From contig JACJZD010000001.1 in NCBI GenBank assembly GCA_020635795.1, forward strand, positions 1,001,001 through 1,065,000: DNA of 64,000 nucleotides, written 5' to 3'. Shown here in pieces: positions 1-9,600 of this stretch; positions within the stretch are counted from its first letter, which is position 1; every line of letters begins with the position of its first letter. The position numbers and the translations under genes are program-made. Source of the DNA: Flavobacteriales bacterium. GTDB taxonomy: Bacteria > Bacteroidota > Bacteroidia > Flavobacteriales_E > Vicingaceae. The notes beneath the pieces were generated by a model. That model saw nothing but the letters and a program-made list of their open reading frames with translations, was not told where the DNA came from and did no database searches.

Positions 1-1271
1 TAGATTTTAAGTTTGAACCCGAAATTGAAAAATCAGGTAAAATTGAAAAAGTATTAAAATCGAACGAGCAGATATTGGTTCAAATTGCTAAAGAACCCAT
101 TTCTACCAAAGGTCCACGATTAAGTTCTGAAATTTCTATTGCTGGTCGATACTTGGTGTTGGTTCCGTTTGCCGACAAAGTTTCTGTTTCTCAAAAAATT
201 AAGGATGCTGATGAACGCGATCGTTTAATACGATTAATAAAAAGTATTAAACCTAAAGGGTTTGGTGTAATTGTCCGTACGGTAGCTAAAAACAAAAAAG
301 TGGCAGATTTACATGCCGACATGTTGGATTTAACCAATCGTTGGGAAATATGTTACAATGCACTAAAAAATGGTCATGCACCTAAAAAAGTATTGGGTGA
401 GTTAGACCGAACATCAGCGCTGTTAAGGGATTTATTAAATAGCGATTTTAATAATATTCATGTTAACGACGAAACACTTTATGGTGAGCTAAAAACCTAC
501 TTGCATACCATTGCTCCTGATAAAGAAAAGATTGTAAAATTCTATTCGGGCAAAATGCCCATATTCGACAATTTTGGGGTTGAACGACAAATAAAATCGT
601 TGTTTGGACGTAATGTAACCTTAAAATCGGGTATATACTTAATTATAGAACACACTGAAGCTTTGCACGTTATTGATGTAAATAGTGGGCAACGTGGAAA
701 AAGAAAAGATAGTTCGCAAGAACAAAATGCACTTGAAGTAAACCTTGAAGCAGCCGAAGAAATTGCTCGTCAGTTGCGTTTGCGTGATATGGGAGGTATT
801 GTGGTGGTTGATTTTATTGATATGAAAGAATCGGAAAACCGACACCTTTTGTATGAAAAAATGAAGGAATTCATGAAAGACGACCGAGCTAAACACAACA
901 TTTTGCCTCCAAGCAAATTTGGTTTAGTACAAATTACTCGTCAGCGAGTACGTCCAGAAATGGAAATAAAAACGGCTGAAAAATGCCCGAGTTGTGGTGG
1001 TAGCGGAGAAGTGCAATCGACCTTGTTGTTGGTGGATGAAATAGAGAACAACATCAGATACATTGCACAGCAATTGAAGGTGAAAAAATTAAACATTACG
1101 GTTCATCCATTTTTAGAGGCATTTATTAATAAGCGTAAAGGCTTGTTTTCATCGCTTCGAAAAGAGTGGGAGGGTAAGTTTAAATGTAGCATTGAAATTA
1201 TGCCTTCATCTTCATACAATTTCTTGGAATACAAATTTTTTGATGCTAAAGACGAAGAAATTCACCTTTAA
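1..1271 (+). CDS. rng: Ribonuclease E/G family protein (5' partial)
   Basis: Single-strand-specific endoribonuclease acting in rRNA maturation and mRNA decay. The reading frame is open from base 3, so the true start lies outside the window; the TTG at 75 is internal. Visible are the catalytic core with the metal-binding acidic segments DVNSG and VVVDFIDM, and the zinc-link cysteines in CPSCGGSG. The C-terminal small domain of RNase G follows, without the long disordered tail of RNase E. Family members of this phylum are about 510-520 residues (from memory), so roughly 100 residues are missing, including most of the S1 domain. Convergent with ribH. Confidence 0.95.
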   Translation, partial: DFKFEPEIEKSGKIEKVLKSNEQILVQIAKEPISTKGPRLSSEISIAGRYLVLVPFADKVSVSQKIKDADERDRLIRLIKSIKPKGFGVIVRTVAKNKKVADLHADMLDLTNRWEICYNALKNGHAPKKVLGELDRTSALLRDLLNSDFNNIHVNDETLYGELKTYLHTIAPDKEKIVKFYSGKMPIFDNFGVERQIKSLFGRNVTLKSGIYLIIEHTEALHVIDVNSGQRGKRKDSSQEQNALEVNLEAAEEIARQLRLRDMGGIVVVDFIDMKESENRHLLYEKMKEFMKDDRAKHNILPPSKFGLVQITRQRVRPEMEIKTAEKCPSCGGSGEVQSTLLLVDEIENNIRYIAQQLKVKKLNITVHPFLEAFINKRKGLFSSLRKEWEGKFKCSIEIMPSSSYNFLEYKFFDAKDEEIHL

Positions 1272-1310
1272 TATTTAAGCTTCGGATAAAGCCCATAATG
1301 TCAAAAAAAT

Positions 1311-1799
1311 CTAGATTTCTTTTTGGAAATGAACCATTTTAATGGCAGTAATGGCAGCTTCATCACCTTTGTTCCCATGTTTTCCACCAGAGCGGTCAAT
1401 GGCTTGTTGTAAGGTGTTGTCGGTTAAAACACCAAAAATTACAGGGGTATTGTACATTAACGATACGTCTTTAATTCCTAATGCTGTAGCTTGGCATACA
1501 AAATCAAAATGTTTGGTATCGCCTTGTATTACACTACCTAAACAAATAACAGCATCAACTTCGGTTTTTTCTAAAATGGTTTGTGCAGCAACTGCTAACT
1601 CAAAACTACCTGGAACATATTTAACGTTAATGTTTTTCTTTTGTGCTCCGTGTTTAATTAACGTATCGTAAGCACCTTTTAAAAGGTTAGAGGTTATGTT
1701 GATGTTCCATTCTGCAACAACTATAGCAAAACGCATCTTTTTAGCATTTGGAATGCTATTTACATCGTAATCCGATAAATTTTTGTTTGCTGTAGCCAT
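1311..1799 (-). CDS. ribH: 6,7-dimethyl-8-ribityllumazine synthase
   Basis: Condenses 5-amino-6-ribitylaminouracil with dihydroxybutanone phosphate in the penultimate step of riboflavin synthesis; the family forms cytosolic pentamers or icosahedral capsids. At 162 residues it has normal length. Diagnostic stretches are VPGSFELAVAA, then GSVIQGDTKHFDFV with the catalytic histidine, then GVLTDNTLQQAIDRSGG, which binds phosphate. It lies convergent to the RNase gene and just downstream, on the same strand, of a membrane TPR protein; the 60-bp gap to that gene allows co-transcription but does not prove it. No other riboflavin gene is nearby. Confidence 0.96.
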   Translation of the reverse strand: MATANKNLSDYDVNSIPNAKKMRFAIVVAEWNINITSNLLKGAYDTLIKHGAQKKNINVKYVPGSFELAVAAQTILEKTEVDAVICLGSVIQGDTKHFDFVCQATALGIKDVSLMYNTPVIFGVLTDNTLQQAIDRSGGKHGNKGDEAAITAIKMVHFQKEI

Positions 1800-1858
1800 T
1801 ATTTAATTAGATAATTCGATAGTTAAATAATGAGATATTTAAACTCGAAATTTTTTAA

Positions 1859-2548
1859 TTACTTCTTGTAAGCTTCTGCTCTAGCTAAATATTTTTCAAT
1901 AGTTCTGCCTTCGCTAGATTCAGCGTAATCGTTTTTAATTGTCGTGTAATTATCAAAAGCTTTATTAAAATCACCTTGCTCTTCGTAAACAATACCGGCT
2001 TTAAACAAATACATTGGAGTAGTTAACTCATTTTCGTTGTTGTTTGCTGCTTTTTCGTAATACTTAATTGCGTCGTCAAGGTTGCCTAATTCCATATGTG
2101 CATCGCCAATTGCGCCTAGAGCTATTGAGCTAATCATAATATCGTTAGAGCTAAAGCTAGATAATTCATCAATAGCTTCTTCGTATAAGCCTGTTTTTAA
2201 GTAACAGATACCTAAATAATAGTGAGCCAAGTTAGCAGATTTTGTTCCGCCATAGTTTTCGATAATATCAACAAAACCATCGTTAATTCCATCACCATTA
2301 ATGGCTTTGTCTAACGAATCTTTTTCGAAATACTTTTCAGCCATAAACATCGACGATTGAGCTTCAATTTCCATTGGAGCAATATACATTTTGGTATATG
2401 CAAAGTAAATACCTATAACAACTACAATAGCACCAACTACTATCGAAAGTGTTTTTTTGTTGTTATCAATAAAATGTTCGGTTTTACTATAAACTTCTTG
2501 AACGTCAACAATTACTTCGCTATTCTCGTCTTGATTTTTCTTGCTCAT
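1859..2548 (-). CDS. Membrane-anchored tetratricopeptide-repeat protein (YfgM-like)
   Basis: About 229 residues from the chosen ATG at 2548 (MSKKNQDENSEV). The frame extends 22 codons further upstream, but that part is lysine-rich and unlike the family. A single membrane segment near residues 35-53 (TLSIVVGAIVVVIGIYFAY) follows a charged cytoplasmic N-terminus. The rest is periplasmic-type helical repeats, with TPR-like units around YYLGICYLKTGLYEEAIDEL, ALGAIGDAHMELGNLDDAIK and FKAGIVYEEQGDFNKAFD. The layout resembles YfgM, a Sec-translocon-associated chaperone accessory, but the role here is inferred from architecture only. Confidence 0.8.
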   Translation of the reverse strand: MSKKNQDENSEVIVDVQEVYSKTEHFIDNNKKTLSIVVGAIVVVIGIYFAYTKMYIAPMEIEAQSSMFMAEKYFEKDSLDKAINGDGINDGFVDIIENYGGTKSANLAHYYLGICYLKTGLYEEAIDELSSFSSNDIMISSIALGAIGDAHMELGNLDDAIKYYEKAANNNENELTTPMYLFKAGIVYEEQGDFNKAFDNYTTIKNDYAESSEGRTIEKYLARAEAYKK

Positions 2549-2683
2549 TTTCTTAAAAATATTATAAGATTGCAAAAATAGTTTTTTTTTCTTATCCAAC
2601 AATAATTTTAGCAACTAAGTTGTATCGCTTATTTTATAAGGTGTTTGCTAATTAATTTTTGCTGTAAATTGAGTGGTAAAACC

Positions 2684-2716
2684 TTGATGTAATATTAATT
2701 CTTCTTAATACCTTTG
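2684..2716 (+). promoter_or_regulatory. Bacteroidota-type promoter of recF, abutting the start codon
   Basis: The -7 element TACCTTTG (2709-2716) matches TAnnTTTG exactly. A TTG at 2684-2686 could be the -33 element, at a slightly long spacing of 22. The element ends one base before the first ATG (2718), so transcription should begin at about 2721-2723, at or past the start codon. See the recF entry. Confidence 0.55.
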
Positions 2717-2717
2717 T

Positions 2718-3824
2718 ATGATGTTATTGAAACAGCTTTCTGTACTAAATTTTAAAAATTGCACCGAACTTAATGTTGATTTTTCGGAGTACGTAAATTG
2801 TTTTTTGGGTAACAATGGCGAGGGTAAAACCAATATCTTGGATGCTATATATTACCTCTCGTTTTGCAAAAGTTATTTCAATCCCATTGATAGTCAAAAC
2901 ATTAAACACGAAGAACCTTTTTTTGTGTTGGAAGGCAAATACTTGCAAAACAACAAGGAAGAAAAAGTGTATTGCGGCTTAAAACGCGGTCAGAAAAAAA
3001 CAGTAAAACACAACAAAAAACAATACGATAGATTGGCTGACCACATTGGTAAAATTCCTTTGGTGATGATTTCGCCCATTGATATTTTGTTGATTATTGA
3101 AGGAAGCGATGTGCGTCGTAAGTTTATTGATGGAATTGTTGCTCAATACGACAATCAATATTTAAGTAATTTATTGTTGTACAACAAAGCTTTGAATCAC
3201 CGAAACTTGTTATTAAAATCGTTTTGGTTAAACCGAAATTTTGATAAAGATTCGCTAGAGGTTTGGAACGAGCAGTTGGTAAAATACGGACAAGCCATTT
3301 ACGAATCGCGCAAAAAATTTGTGGAAGATTTTATCCCTATTTTCCAAAAGTATTACACCACATTGAGTAATAATTTTGAGTTGGTGAGCTTAAATTATGT
3401 GTCGCAATTAAACGAAGAGCCTTTTGATACCTTGTTGACAAACAACTTGGATAAAGACCGTGCCAACCATTATACCAATTTTGGCATTCACAAAGACGAT
3501 TTGGAATTTGTAATTGGCGATTTACCTTTAAAAAAGTTTGGTTCGCAAGGGCAACAAAAAACCTATTTGTTGGCTTTAAAATTGGCTCAAGCCGAATTGA
3601 TTAAAAACATTAGTAACAAAAAAGTAATTTTTTTGCTCGACGATATTTTTGATAAACTCGACGAAAACCGCATGAAACAACTCTTAAATATTGTTGGGAA
3701 TGGTAACTTTGGACAAATATTTATAACCGACACCAGTTTAACCCGAATACCTGAAATTTTAACACAAGAAAAGATTACTTTTAAAGCGTACAAAATACAA
3801 AAAGGAGAAGCCCTACATGTCTGA
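2718..3824 (+). CDS. recF: DNA replication and repair protein RecF
   Basis: SMC-like ATPase that loads RecA at single-strand gaps together with RecO and RecR. 368 residues, full length. The Walker A loop is GNNGEGKTN near residue 33, and the Walker B / D-loop is LLDDIFDKLDEN near residue 305, preceded by the signature-like GSQGQQKT. Two adjacent ATGs (2718 and 2721) are possible starts. Because the promoter -7 box ends at 2716, the second may be used as a leaderless start. The 3' end overlaps the DciA-like gene by 8 bp, so the two are translationally coupled. Confidence 0.95.
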   Translation: MMLLKQLSVLNFKNCTELNVDFSEYVNCFLGNNGEGKTNILDAIYYLSFCKSYFNPIDSQNIKHEEPFFVLEGKYLQNNKEEKVYCGLKRGQKKTVKHNKKQYDRLADHIGKIPLVMISPIDILLIIEGSDVRRKFIDGIVAQYDNQYLSNLLLYNKALNHRNLLLKSFWLNRNFDKDSLEVWNEQLVKYGQAIYESRKKFVEDFIPIFQKYYTTLSNNFELVSLNYVSQLNEEPFDTLLTNNLDKDRANHYTNFGIHKDDLEFVIGDLPLKKFGSQGQQKTYLLALKLAQAELIKNISNKKVIFLLDDIFDKLDENRMKQLLNIVGNGNFGQIFITDTSLTRIPEILTQEKITFKAYKIQKGEALHV

Positions 3825-4098
3825 CCAACCCTTAAAACCATTTATTGACAAGCTGTTGCGTGCCTATGGTTATCAGGACCAATTGGACGAAATGGATTTG
3901 GTGGCAGCATACGAGGAGTTGGTGGGTAAAATGTATTGCAAACACACTAAAAGCATTAATTTTAAAAACAAGGTGTTGTACGTAAAACTCGATTCGGCTG
4001 CATTAAAGCAAGAGTTGAGTTTTAAAAAAGAAGAAATTATTACCCGATTGAACCAGAAGTTAGGCAGAAGAATTGTTGAACAATTAGACATTAAATAA
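3817..4098 (+). CDS. DUF721 (DciA-like) protein
   Basis: 93-residue DUF721 protein. The family includes DciA, the loader of replicative helicase DnaB in bacteria without DnaC. The compact core is visible: LVAAYEELVGKMYCKHT, then the strand-rich KVLYVKLDSAALKQELSF and the helix KEEIITRLNQKLG. The Bacteroidota version is short and has only this core. It overlaps recF by 8 bp, a link to replication and repair. A helicase-loading role is inferred from the family and not shown by the sequence. Confidence 0.85.
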   Translation: MSDQPLKPFIDKLLRAYGYQDQLDEMDLVAAYEELVGKMYCKHTKSINFKNKVLYVKLDSAALKQELSFKKEEIITRLNQKLGRRIVEQLDIK

Positions 4099-4099
4099 G

Positions 4100-4642
4100 T
4101 TGAGCCCAATAAAGAAAATACAACTAAAAGTAGGCAGGTTTAATTTAGCTAAAGAAAAGAAAAAGCTAAACCGTAAAACCATTTCGTGCAATTTAGAAAC
4201 TGCTAAAACGGTGGGTATTTTATACAATGCGACCCAAAAAGAAGAGTGCGATGTGGTGAAGAACCTGGTGATTGATTTAAAACAACAAAACAAAGAGGTG
4301 TTGGCGCTTGGTTATGTAAATTTAAAAGAGATGGGCGACATTTTCAAGCCTCACATTAGTTATGCCTATTTCGATAACCGAAAACTAAACAAGAGCTTTA
4401 TACCACGAAGCACCGATGTGAAAAATTTTATTGAAAAACCTTACCATTTATTGATAGATTTAAACTTAAACAACGATTTTCCGTTGGAATACATTGCCTC
4501 GCTTTCTAATGCTACATTTAAAGTAGGAGCAACAGGTGCATACCGCGATGATGATTTTGATTTAACTATTAACATTGGCGAAAACCAAAATACCAAGTAT
4601 TTGGTAACTCAAATCAAACACTATTTGGCGTTGATAAAATAA
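4100..4642 (+). CDS. Conserved hypothetical protein (probably DUF6913)
   Basis: 180 residues starting at a TTG one base after the DUF721 stop; no better ATG lies near the N-terminus, and the spacing favours translational coupling. The sequence is a basic helical start, then a Rossmann-like alternation (TVGILYNATQKEECDVVKNL, VLALGYVN, YHLLIDLNLNNDFPLEYIA) and a late VGATGAYRDDDFDLTI segment. It resembles a Bacteroidota family of unknown function that I recall as DUF6913. Last gene of the recF operon; role unknown. Confidence 0.7.
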   Translation: MSPIKKIQLKVGRFNLAKEKKKLNRKTISCNLETAKTVGILYNATQKEECDVVKNLVIDLKQQNKEVLALGYVNLKEMGDIFKPHISYAYFDNRKLNKSFIPRSTDVKNFIEKPYHLLIDLNLNNDFPLEYIASLSNATFKVGATGAYRDDDFDLTINIGENQNTKYLVTQIKHYLALIK

Positions 4643-4654
4643 TACGGTTTTCTC

Positions 4655-4870
4655 TTAACTTTCTGTATCATCGACATACTCTAAAATATCGGCAGGCTGA
4701 CAATCTAAGGCTTTGCAAATGGCTTCTAAGGTGCTAAAACGGATGGCTTTTGCCTTTCCAGTTTTTAAAATAGACAGGTTAGACAAGGTTAACTCCACTT
4801 TTTCGGAAAGTTCGTTGAGCGAAATTTTCCGTTTCGCCATCATTACATCGAGGTTTACTACAATTGCCAT
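4655..4870 (-). CDS. YozG-like HTH (Cro/C1) transcriptional regulator
   Basis: 71-residue single-domain helix-turn-helix protein: RKISLNELSEKVELTLSNLS is the first helix pair, followed by ILKTGKAKAIRFSTLEAICK and the family ending CQPADILEY. This is the YozG type, which sits beside a DUF2975 membrane protein in many bacteria. Here it follows the DUF2975 gene with a 3-bp gap, so one transcript is expected. Such pairs are thought to couple a membrane sensor to a regulator; the signal is unknown. Confidence 0.88.
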   Translation of the reverse strand: MAIVVNLDVMMAKRKISLNELSEKVELTLSNLSILKTGKAKAIRFSTLEAICKALDCQPADILEYVDDTES

Positions 4871-4873
4871 GGC

Positions 4874-5410
4874 TTAAACAGTTAAATCGTTTTCGTTTTG
4901 GAGTTCAACTCCTTTTTTGAAAATGGTTGCAATAACATAAACAATTGCCGCCATTAAAATAAATGCTTCACCATCTGCCCAATACTCGCTTACTTGGTCT
5001 ATTTCGTAACCATGGTGTTGCAAGTTTTTGGTGGTTTGCAGAGCAATAATACTTAATAAACCAATAGAAAACGTGTAGTAACTTATTTGTGAGATTTGAT
5101 TAGCAACAAAACTACTGAACGGTTTTGATAAGTTGATTTTAGTTACCAGTTTAATAACCACATAAAACAATACCGCTTTTAACAAAGCAATGATTAAGAT
5201 AAAACTATACGTACTATAAAAAGCCCATTTGCTACGATTATACATTTCGCTTAAATCTAATTTTTGATACAGCTTGTGCACAAACTCAGGATTGAACAAA
5301 CTGAAAACAAAGTTAACTAACATGGCTCCGGCTTCTATACATAAGCCCACAAAGATGATCCAAGCAACAATTTGAATTACTGTAAATACGAAGTTGTTTG
5401 TTTTTGACAT
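4874..5410 (-). CDS. DUF2975 membrane protein
   Basis: 178 residues from ATG 5410 (MSKTNNFVF). The frame runs 25 codons further upstream, but that stretch overlaps the promoter -7 box and is rejected. Four hydrophobic segments fit the DUF2975 fold: VFTVIQIVAWIIFVGLCIEA, then a loop with KLYQKLDLSEMYNRSKW, then FILIIALLKAVLFYVVIKLV, FSIGLLSIIALQT and AFILMAAIVYVIATIF. It lies directly upstream of the YozG-like regulator in one transcript. Function undefined; the pairing suggests control of the regulator's activity. Confidence 0.85.
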   Translation of the reverse strand: MSKTNNFVFTVIQIVAWIIFVGLCIEAGAMLVNFVFSLFNPEFVHKLYQKLDLSEMYNRSKWAFYSTYSFILIIALLKAVLFYVVIKLVTKINLSKPFSSFVANQISQISYYTFSIGLLSIIALQTTKNLQHHGYEIDQVSEYWADGEAFILMAAIVYVIATIFKKGVELQNENDLTV

Positions 5411-5434
5411 AACATTAAAGTTTAAATTATGCCA

Positions 5435-5465
5435 CAAATATAAAATATATTTATTGATAAACAAT
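5435..5465 (-). promoter_or_regulatory. Bacteroidota promoter for the DUF2975-regulator operon
   Basis: On the minus strand the -33 element ATTG (5465-5462) is followed by exactly 19 bp and the -7 element TATATTTG (5442-5435), the textbook Bacteroidota arrangement. Expected transcription start is near 5430, giving a leader of about 20 nt to the ATG at 5410. This supports the shorter start. Confidence 0.75.
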
Positions 5466-5517
5466 AAATAAATAGTTATTATCATTAAATAGTTGTTGTT
5501 TAATGTTTTTTTTTCAC

Positions 5518-5690
5518 CCGTAGAGACGGATGATTATCCGTCTAAAAAAGAATAATTAGCGGTATTTTGGGTTTGTTATGGAGACGTACAATCGTCCGTC
5601 TCTAATCTACAAAATTGGATTATAATTTAATTTTGAGATGACAAAATTCTTAGGAACGAGTTACACTTCGTTAAATTTTAACCAGCATTG
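5518..5690. repeat. Palindromic repeat element, copy A
   Basis: Begins with GTAGAGACGG and a perfect hairpin (stem AGACGGAT, loop GATT, 5524-5543). After 37 bp comes a second, partly decayed hairpin GAGACG...CGTCTC (5581-5602) ending in CGTCTCTA, so the 88-bp core has inverted ends. A tail follows with GAGTTACACTTCGTTAAA (5658-5675). Copy B repeats this order. It fills most of the 520-bp stretch between the DUF2975 gene and the endonuclease-fold gene; no gene is seen there. Confidence 0.75.
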
Positions 5691-5714
5691 GGTTTTTGGT
5701 TTAATGATTTTTTT

Positions 5715-5930
5715 CCGTAGAGACGGACGATTGTCCGTCTATTTGTATTATTAAACAAGTAATTGTTTTTATTTTGCTGCTGTATTATGGGGTTATGTGC
5801 TTATTGGTTTCGTTATGGAGACGGATAATCATCCGTCTCTACAAAACTGGGATATATGTTTATGTTGTGTGATAACAAAAATTAACAGGAAGAGTTATAC
5901 TTCGTTAAACTTGGATCAGTTTGGATAACG
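5715..5930. repeat. Palindromic repeat element, copy B
   Basis: Same plan as copy A: GTAGAGACGG with hairpin stem AGACGGAC, loop GATT (5721-5740), then about 77 bp further a strong 9-bp hairpin GAGACGGAT/ATCCGTCTC (5818-5839) closing with CTCTAC, the inverted match of the left end. The tail GAGTTATACTTCGTTAAA (5892-5909) matches the copy A tail with one change. The stem bases co-vary between copies (GGAT/ATCC versus GGAC/GTCC), which supports selection for the hairpin. Confidence 0.75.
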
Positions 5931-5931
5931 T

Positions 5932-6636
5932 CTAAATTTCCATTAAGAGAGGGAGGTGGTCACTGATTTCAATCCATTTATCAAATTCACCAATCTCAAA
6001 ATTTGTAACCTGTTTTAAAATTGGTTCACTACAAAATATAAAATCAATATGATAGGGCTTTTCTGATTTGCGTTGTAGGTAAAAAGTTGGTTGAAGTTCT
6101 TTACCTTGCTCTTCATTATTAAACTTATGGTAGACACTTAATATTTTTTGTTTTTTTAGATTGTTGACTACATCAGAATGATTCCACCATCTATCCCATT
6201 GATCCCAAATAGTATTGCTATTGAAATCTCCAGCAATAATCATGTTGTCAAATTTTGCCTTGTTTACTTCCATATATTTCCAAAATTGACCTATGTAACC
6301 AAAATTTGGGGAGTTATTTTGATGGGTCCATACACCAAGCAAATTAAATTCATTATTAATTCTACATGGTAAAAAGTGTTTGACATAGTGATTCTTATAT
6401 TCACTATCCCATTCCAAACATTCAAGCTTTATATTATCTTTTGCGAATATTGCTACACCTTTATTTTTAGAGTCACCTTTCCAAAAATAATTTGAAGCCC
6501 AATCTTGATAATGTTTGTCTTTTGACTGACTTGGATCTTCACATTCTTGAACTATATAAATATCTGCTCTAAGCTCAGTTAGTCTGCTAAACTTCTTTCT
6601 TAGTGCACCATTACAATTCCAAGTAACAATTTTCAC
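5932..6636 (-). CDS. Endonuclease/exonuclease/phosphatase-fold protein
   Basis: 234 residues of the DNase I / exonuclease III-like metal-dependent phosphodiesterase fold. The four motif regions are present: IVTWNCNGAL near the N-terminus, the metal-binding glutamate in IYIVQECEDP, IIAGDFNSN in the middle and the catalytic histidine in ISDHLPLLMEI at the end. No signal peptide is visible, so it is probably cytosolic. The substrate (DNA, RNA or phosphoester) cannot be told. It stands alone beside a repeat-filled gap, which fits an accessory gene. Confidence 0.82.
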   Translation of the reverse strand: MKIVTWNCNGALRKKFSRLTELRADIYIVQECEDPSQSKDKHYQDWASNYFWKGDSKNKGVAIFAKDNIKLECLEWDSEYKNHYVKHFLPCRINNEFNLLGVWTHQNNSPNFGYIGQFWKYMEVNKAKFDNMIIAGDFNSNTIWDQWDRWWNHSDVVNNLKKQKILSVYHKFNNEEQGKELQPTFYLQRKSEKPYHIDFIFCSEPILKQVTNFEIGEFDKWIEISDHLPLLMEI

Positions 6637-6684
6637 ATGATTGGTTTTATGAGTAATAATTTGTTAATTTATCTAACCAAAAAC

Positions 6685-9600
6685 CTATTCAAACTCTACC
6701 ACCAAATCGTTTTGTTCTATCATGGTGCCTTCGGTAAGGTGTATTTTTTTAACGGTGCCTTTAAATGGTGCAGTAACGGTCGATTCCATTTTCATGGCTT
6801 CTAAAGCAAACAAAGGTTTGTCTTTTTCTACGGTATCGCCAACGGCAACATTTATTTGCACCAATTTACCTTGTAGCGGAGCTCCAATTTCTTTGTCGCT
6901 ACTCGCTTTTTGGTGCATTACTTTTGTAGAGGTTACCTTGTTGTCTTTTACTTTTACCGCTCGTGTTTGTCCGTTTAAGTTAAAAAATACGGTACGTATG
7001 GCTTCGGCATCAGGTTTTGAGGTGTATAAATATTCTACCACAACGGTTTTTCCCGGCTCAAACTCTATGCTAATTTCTTCTTGGTTTTTTAATCCGTAAA
7101 AGAACGCCTTGGTTGGTATGTACGAAACATTACCGTATTCTTTGTGGTGGTTGTAGTAATCTTCAAACACTTTTGGGTAAAATTTGTACGACAAGAAATC
7201 AAGAAAATCACAATGTTTATCAAACTTTAACTGGAACGCTGCAAACTCCTTGTCAAAATCGATAGGAGCGAGGTGAGCGTTGGGTAAATCGGTATACGGT
7301 TTAATGTTTTTAAGTATAATCTGTTGCAATTTGCTTGGGAAACCGCCTGTTGGTTGTCCCAAATCGCCTTTCATAAAATTAATTACCGATTCGGGAAACG
7401 ACAAAGTTTCGCCTTTTTCCATTACATCTTGTTCGGTAAGGTTGTTAGAGGTCATAAACAACGCCATGTCGCCCACCACTTTTGATGAAGGAGTTACTTT
7501 TACAATGTCGCCAAACATTTTGTTCACCACTTTGTAATTGTCTTTAATGGTTTCAAACTTATCTTCTAAACCTAAACCTCTAGCTTGTGGGCGTAAGTTG
7601 GAGTATTGTCCGCCCGGTATTTCGTGGTCGAAAATTTGAGCCGTAGTAGCTTTTAATCCCGATTCGAAAGGGTAGTAGTATTCTCTTACGTTTTCCCAAT
7701 AGTTGGAGTATTCGTTTAACTTTTGCAAGTTAATTTTTTCGGCTCTTGGGTGGTTTTGGAACATGGCAACCGTAGAGTTAAAGTTGGGTTGCGAGGTTAA
7801 ACCACTCATCGAACTCAATGCAACATCAATAATATCTACATCGGCTTCAACGGCTTGTAAATAGGTAGCCACTTGTAAGCCAGAAGTATCGTGCGTGTGT
7901 AAATGCACAGGAATATCAATCGATTTTTTCAATTCTTTAATCAACACACTTGCCGAGTACGGTTTTAGCAAACCAGCCATGTCTTTTATGCCTAAAATAT
8001 GTGCTCCAGCATCTTCCAATCGTTTAGCAAAATCTACATAATACTGTAAGGTGTATTTGTGTTGGTCAGGGTCTAAAATATCGCCTGTGTAACAAATACA
8101 CGCTTCGGCAATACCTTCGGTACGCTCGTTAACGGCTTTAATGCTGGTTTCCATAGAATCGTACCAGTTTAACGAGTCAAAAATCCTGAACACGTCCAAA
8201 CCATTTTTCCACGATTCTTCAATAAAACGTTCTACCAAATTATCAGGGTAAGCAGTATAACCAACCGCATTAGAACTGCGAATTAACATTTGAGTTAACA
8301 CATTTGGCATGGCTTCACGCAACATTTTTAATCGTTTCCAAGGGCATTCGTGTAAAAATCGCATGCTCACATCAAATGTTGCTCCGCCCCACATTTCCAT
8401 CGAAAACAGTTCGGGGAAACTTTTGGCAAAACCTTCGGCAACTTTCATCATGTCGTTGGTTCTAACACGTGTAGCCAACAGCGATTGGTGAGCATCTCTA
8501 AAAGTAGTATCGGTATATTTTATGCTTTTGTTGGTTTTTACCCAATCAATAAATTTATCTCTTCCCATTTCGGTCAGCATGTCTTTTGTTCCTTTCGGAT
8601 AAGGAGCATACTTGTCGAATTCAGGAATTACAGGTTCAACAAAAATTTTGTTGGGGTCAACGTATTTTACATCAGGGTTTCCGTTTACAATTACTTCGCC
8701 CAAGTATTTTAAGCTCTTGGTAGCACGGTCTAATTTTCTTCTAAAATGGAATAATTCAGGGTGGTTTTCGATAAACTTAACCGTAATGTTTCCCTCTTGA
8801 AATTCGGGGTGGGTAATTACATTTTCTAAAAACGCAATGTTGGTTTTAACACCTCTAATTCTAAATTCTTTTAAGGCTCTTTCCAATCTTTGGCACGTTC
8901 CTTTTAAGGTTCGTCCCGATGCCGAAATTTTCACCAACATGGAATCGAAAAACGGAGAGATTTTAGAACCAGTGTACAAACTACCGGCATCTAAACGAAT
9001 GCCGTAACCAGCAGCCGTTCGTTGGGCTACAATGGTTCCGTAATCGGGTGTAAAACCATTTTCGGGGTCTTCGGTGGTAATTCTACATTGTATAGCGTAA
9101 CCGTTGCATTTTACATCGTCTTGGCTTTTCAAGAAAATTTGTGGGTCGGATAATTGGTAGCCTCTTGCAATTTGTATTTGAGAACGTACAATGTCAATAC
9201 CTGTAATTTCTTCGGTAATGGTGTGCTCTACTTGTATTCGAGGGTTTACCTCAATAAAATAAATGTTTTCTTGTGGGTCAACTAAAAACTCAACGGTACC
9301 TACATTGTTGTAGTTTACCGATTTACAAATGTTTATGGCGTATTGGTAAATCTTTTTCTTGGCTTCTGCCGATAAATTCTGGCAAGGAGCTACTTCTACT
9401 ACTTTTTGGAAACGACGTTGAACCGAACAATCTCTTTCAAACAAATGAACCATGTTGCCGTATTCATCGGCCATGATTTGTATTTCAATGTGTTTGGGGT
9501 TATCGATAAACTTTTCGATAAAAATGGTGTCATCACCAAAGGCTTTTCCTGCTTCATTTTTTGCTTCGTTGTACGATTTTTTTAATTGTTCATCGTTCCA

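Noticed and set aside
2549..2614. Longer start for the YfgM-like TPR protein
   Set aside because: The 22 added residues are Lys/Leu-rich and do not match the family; the ATG at 2548 gives a normal cytosolic N-terminus.
5411..5485. Longer start for the DUF2975 protein
   Set aside because: The extra codons overlap the -7 and -33 promoter elements.
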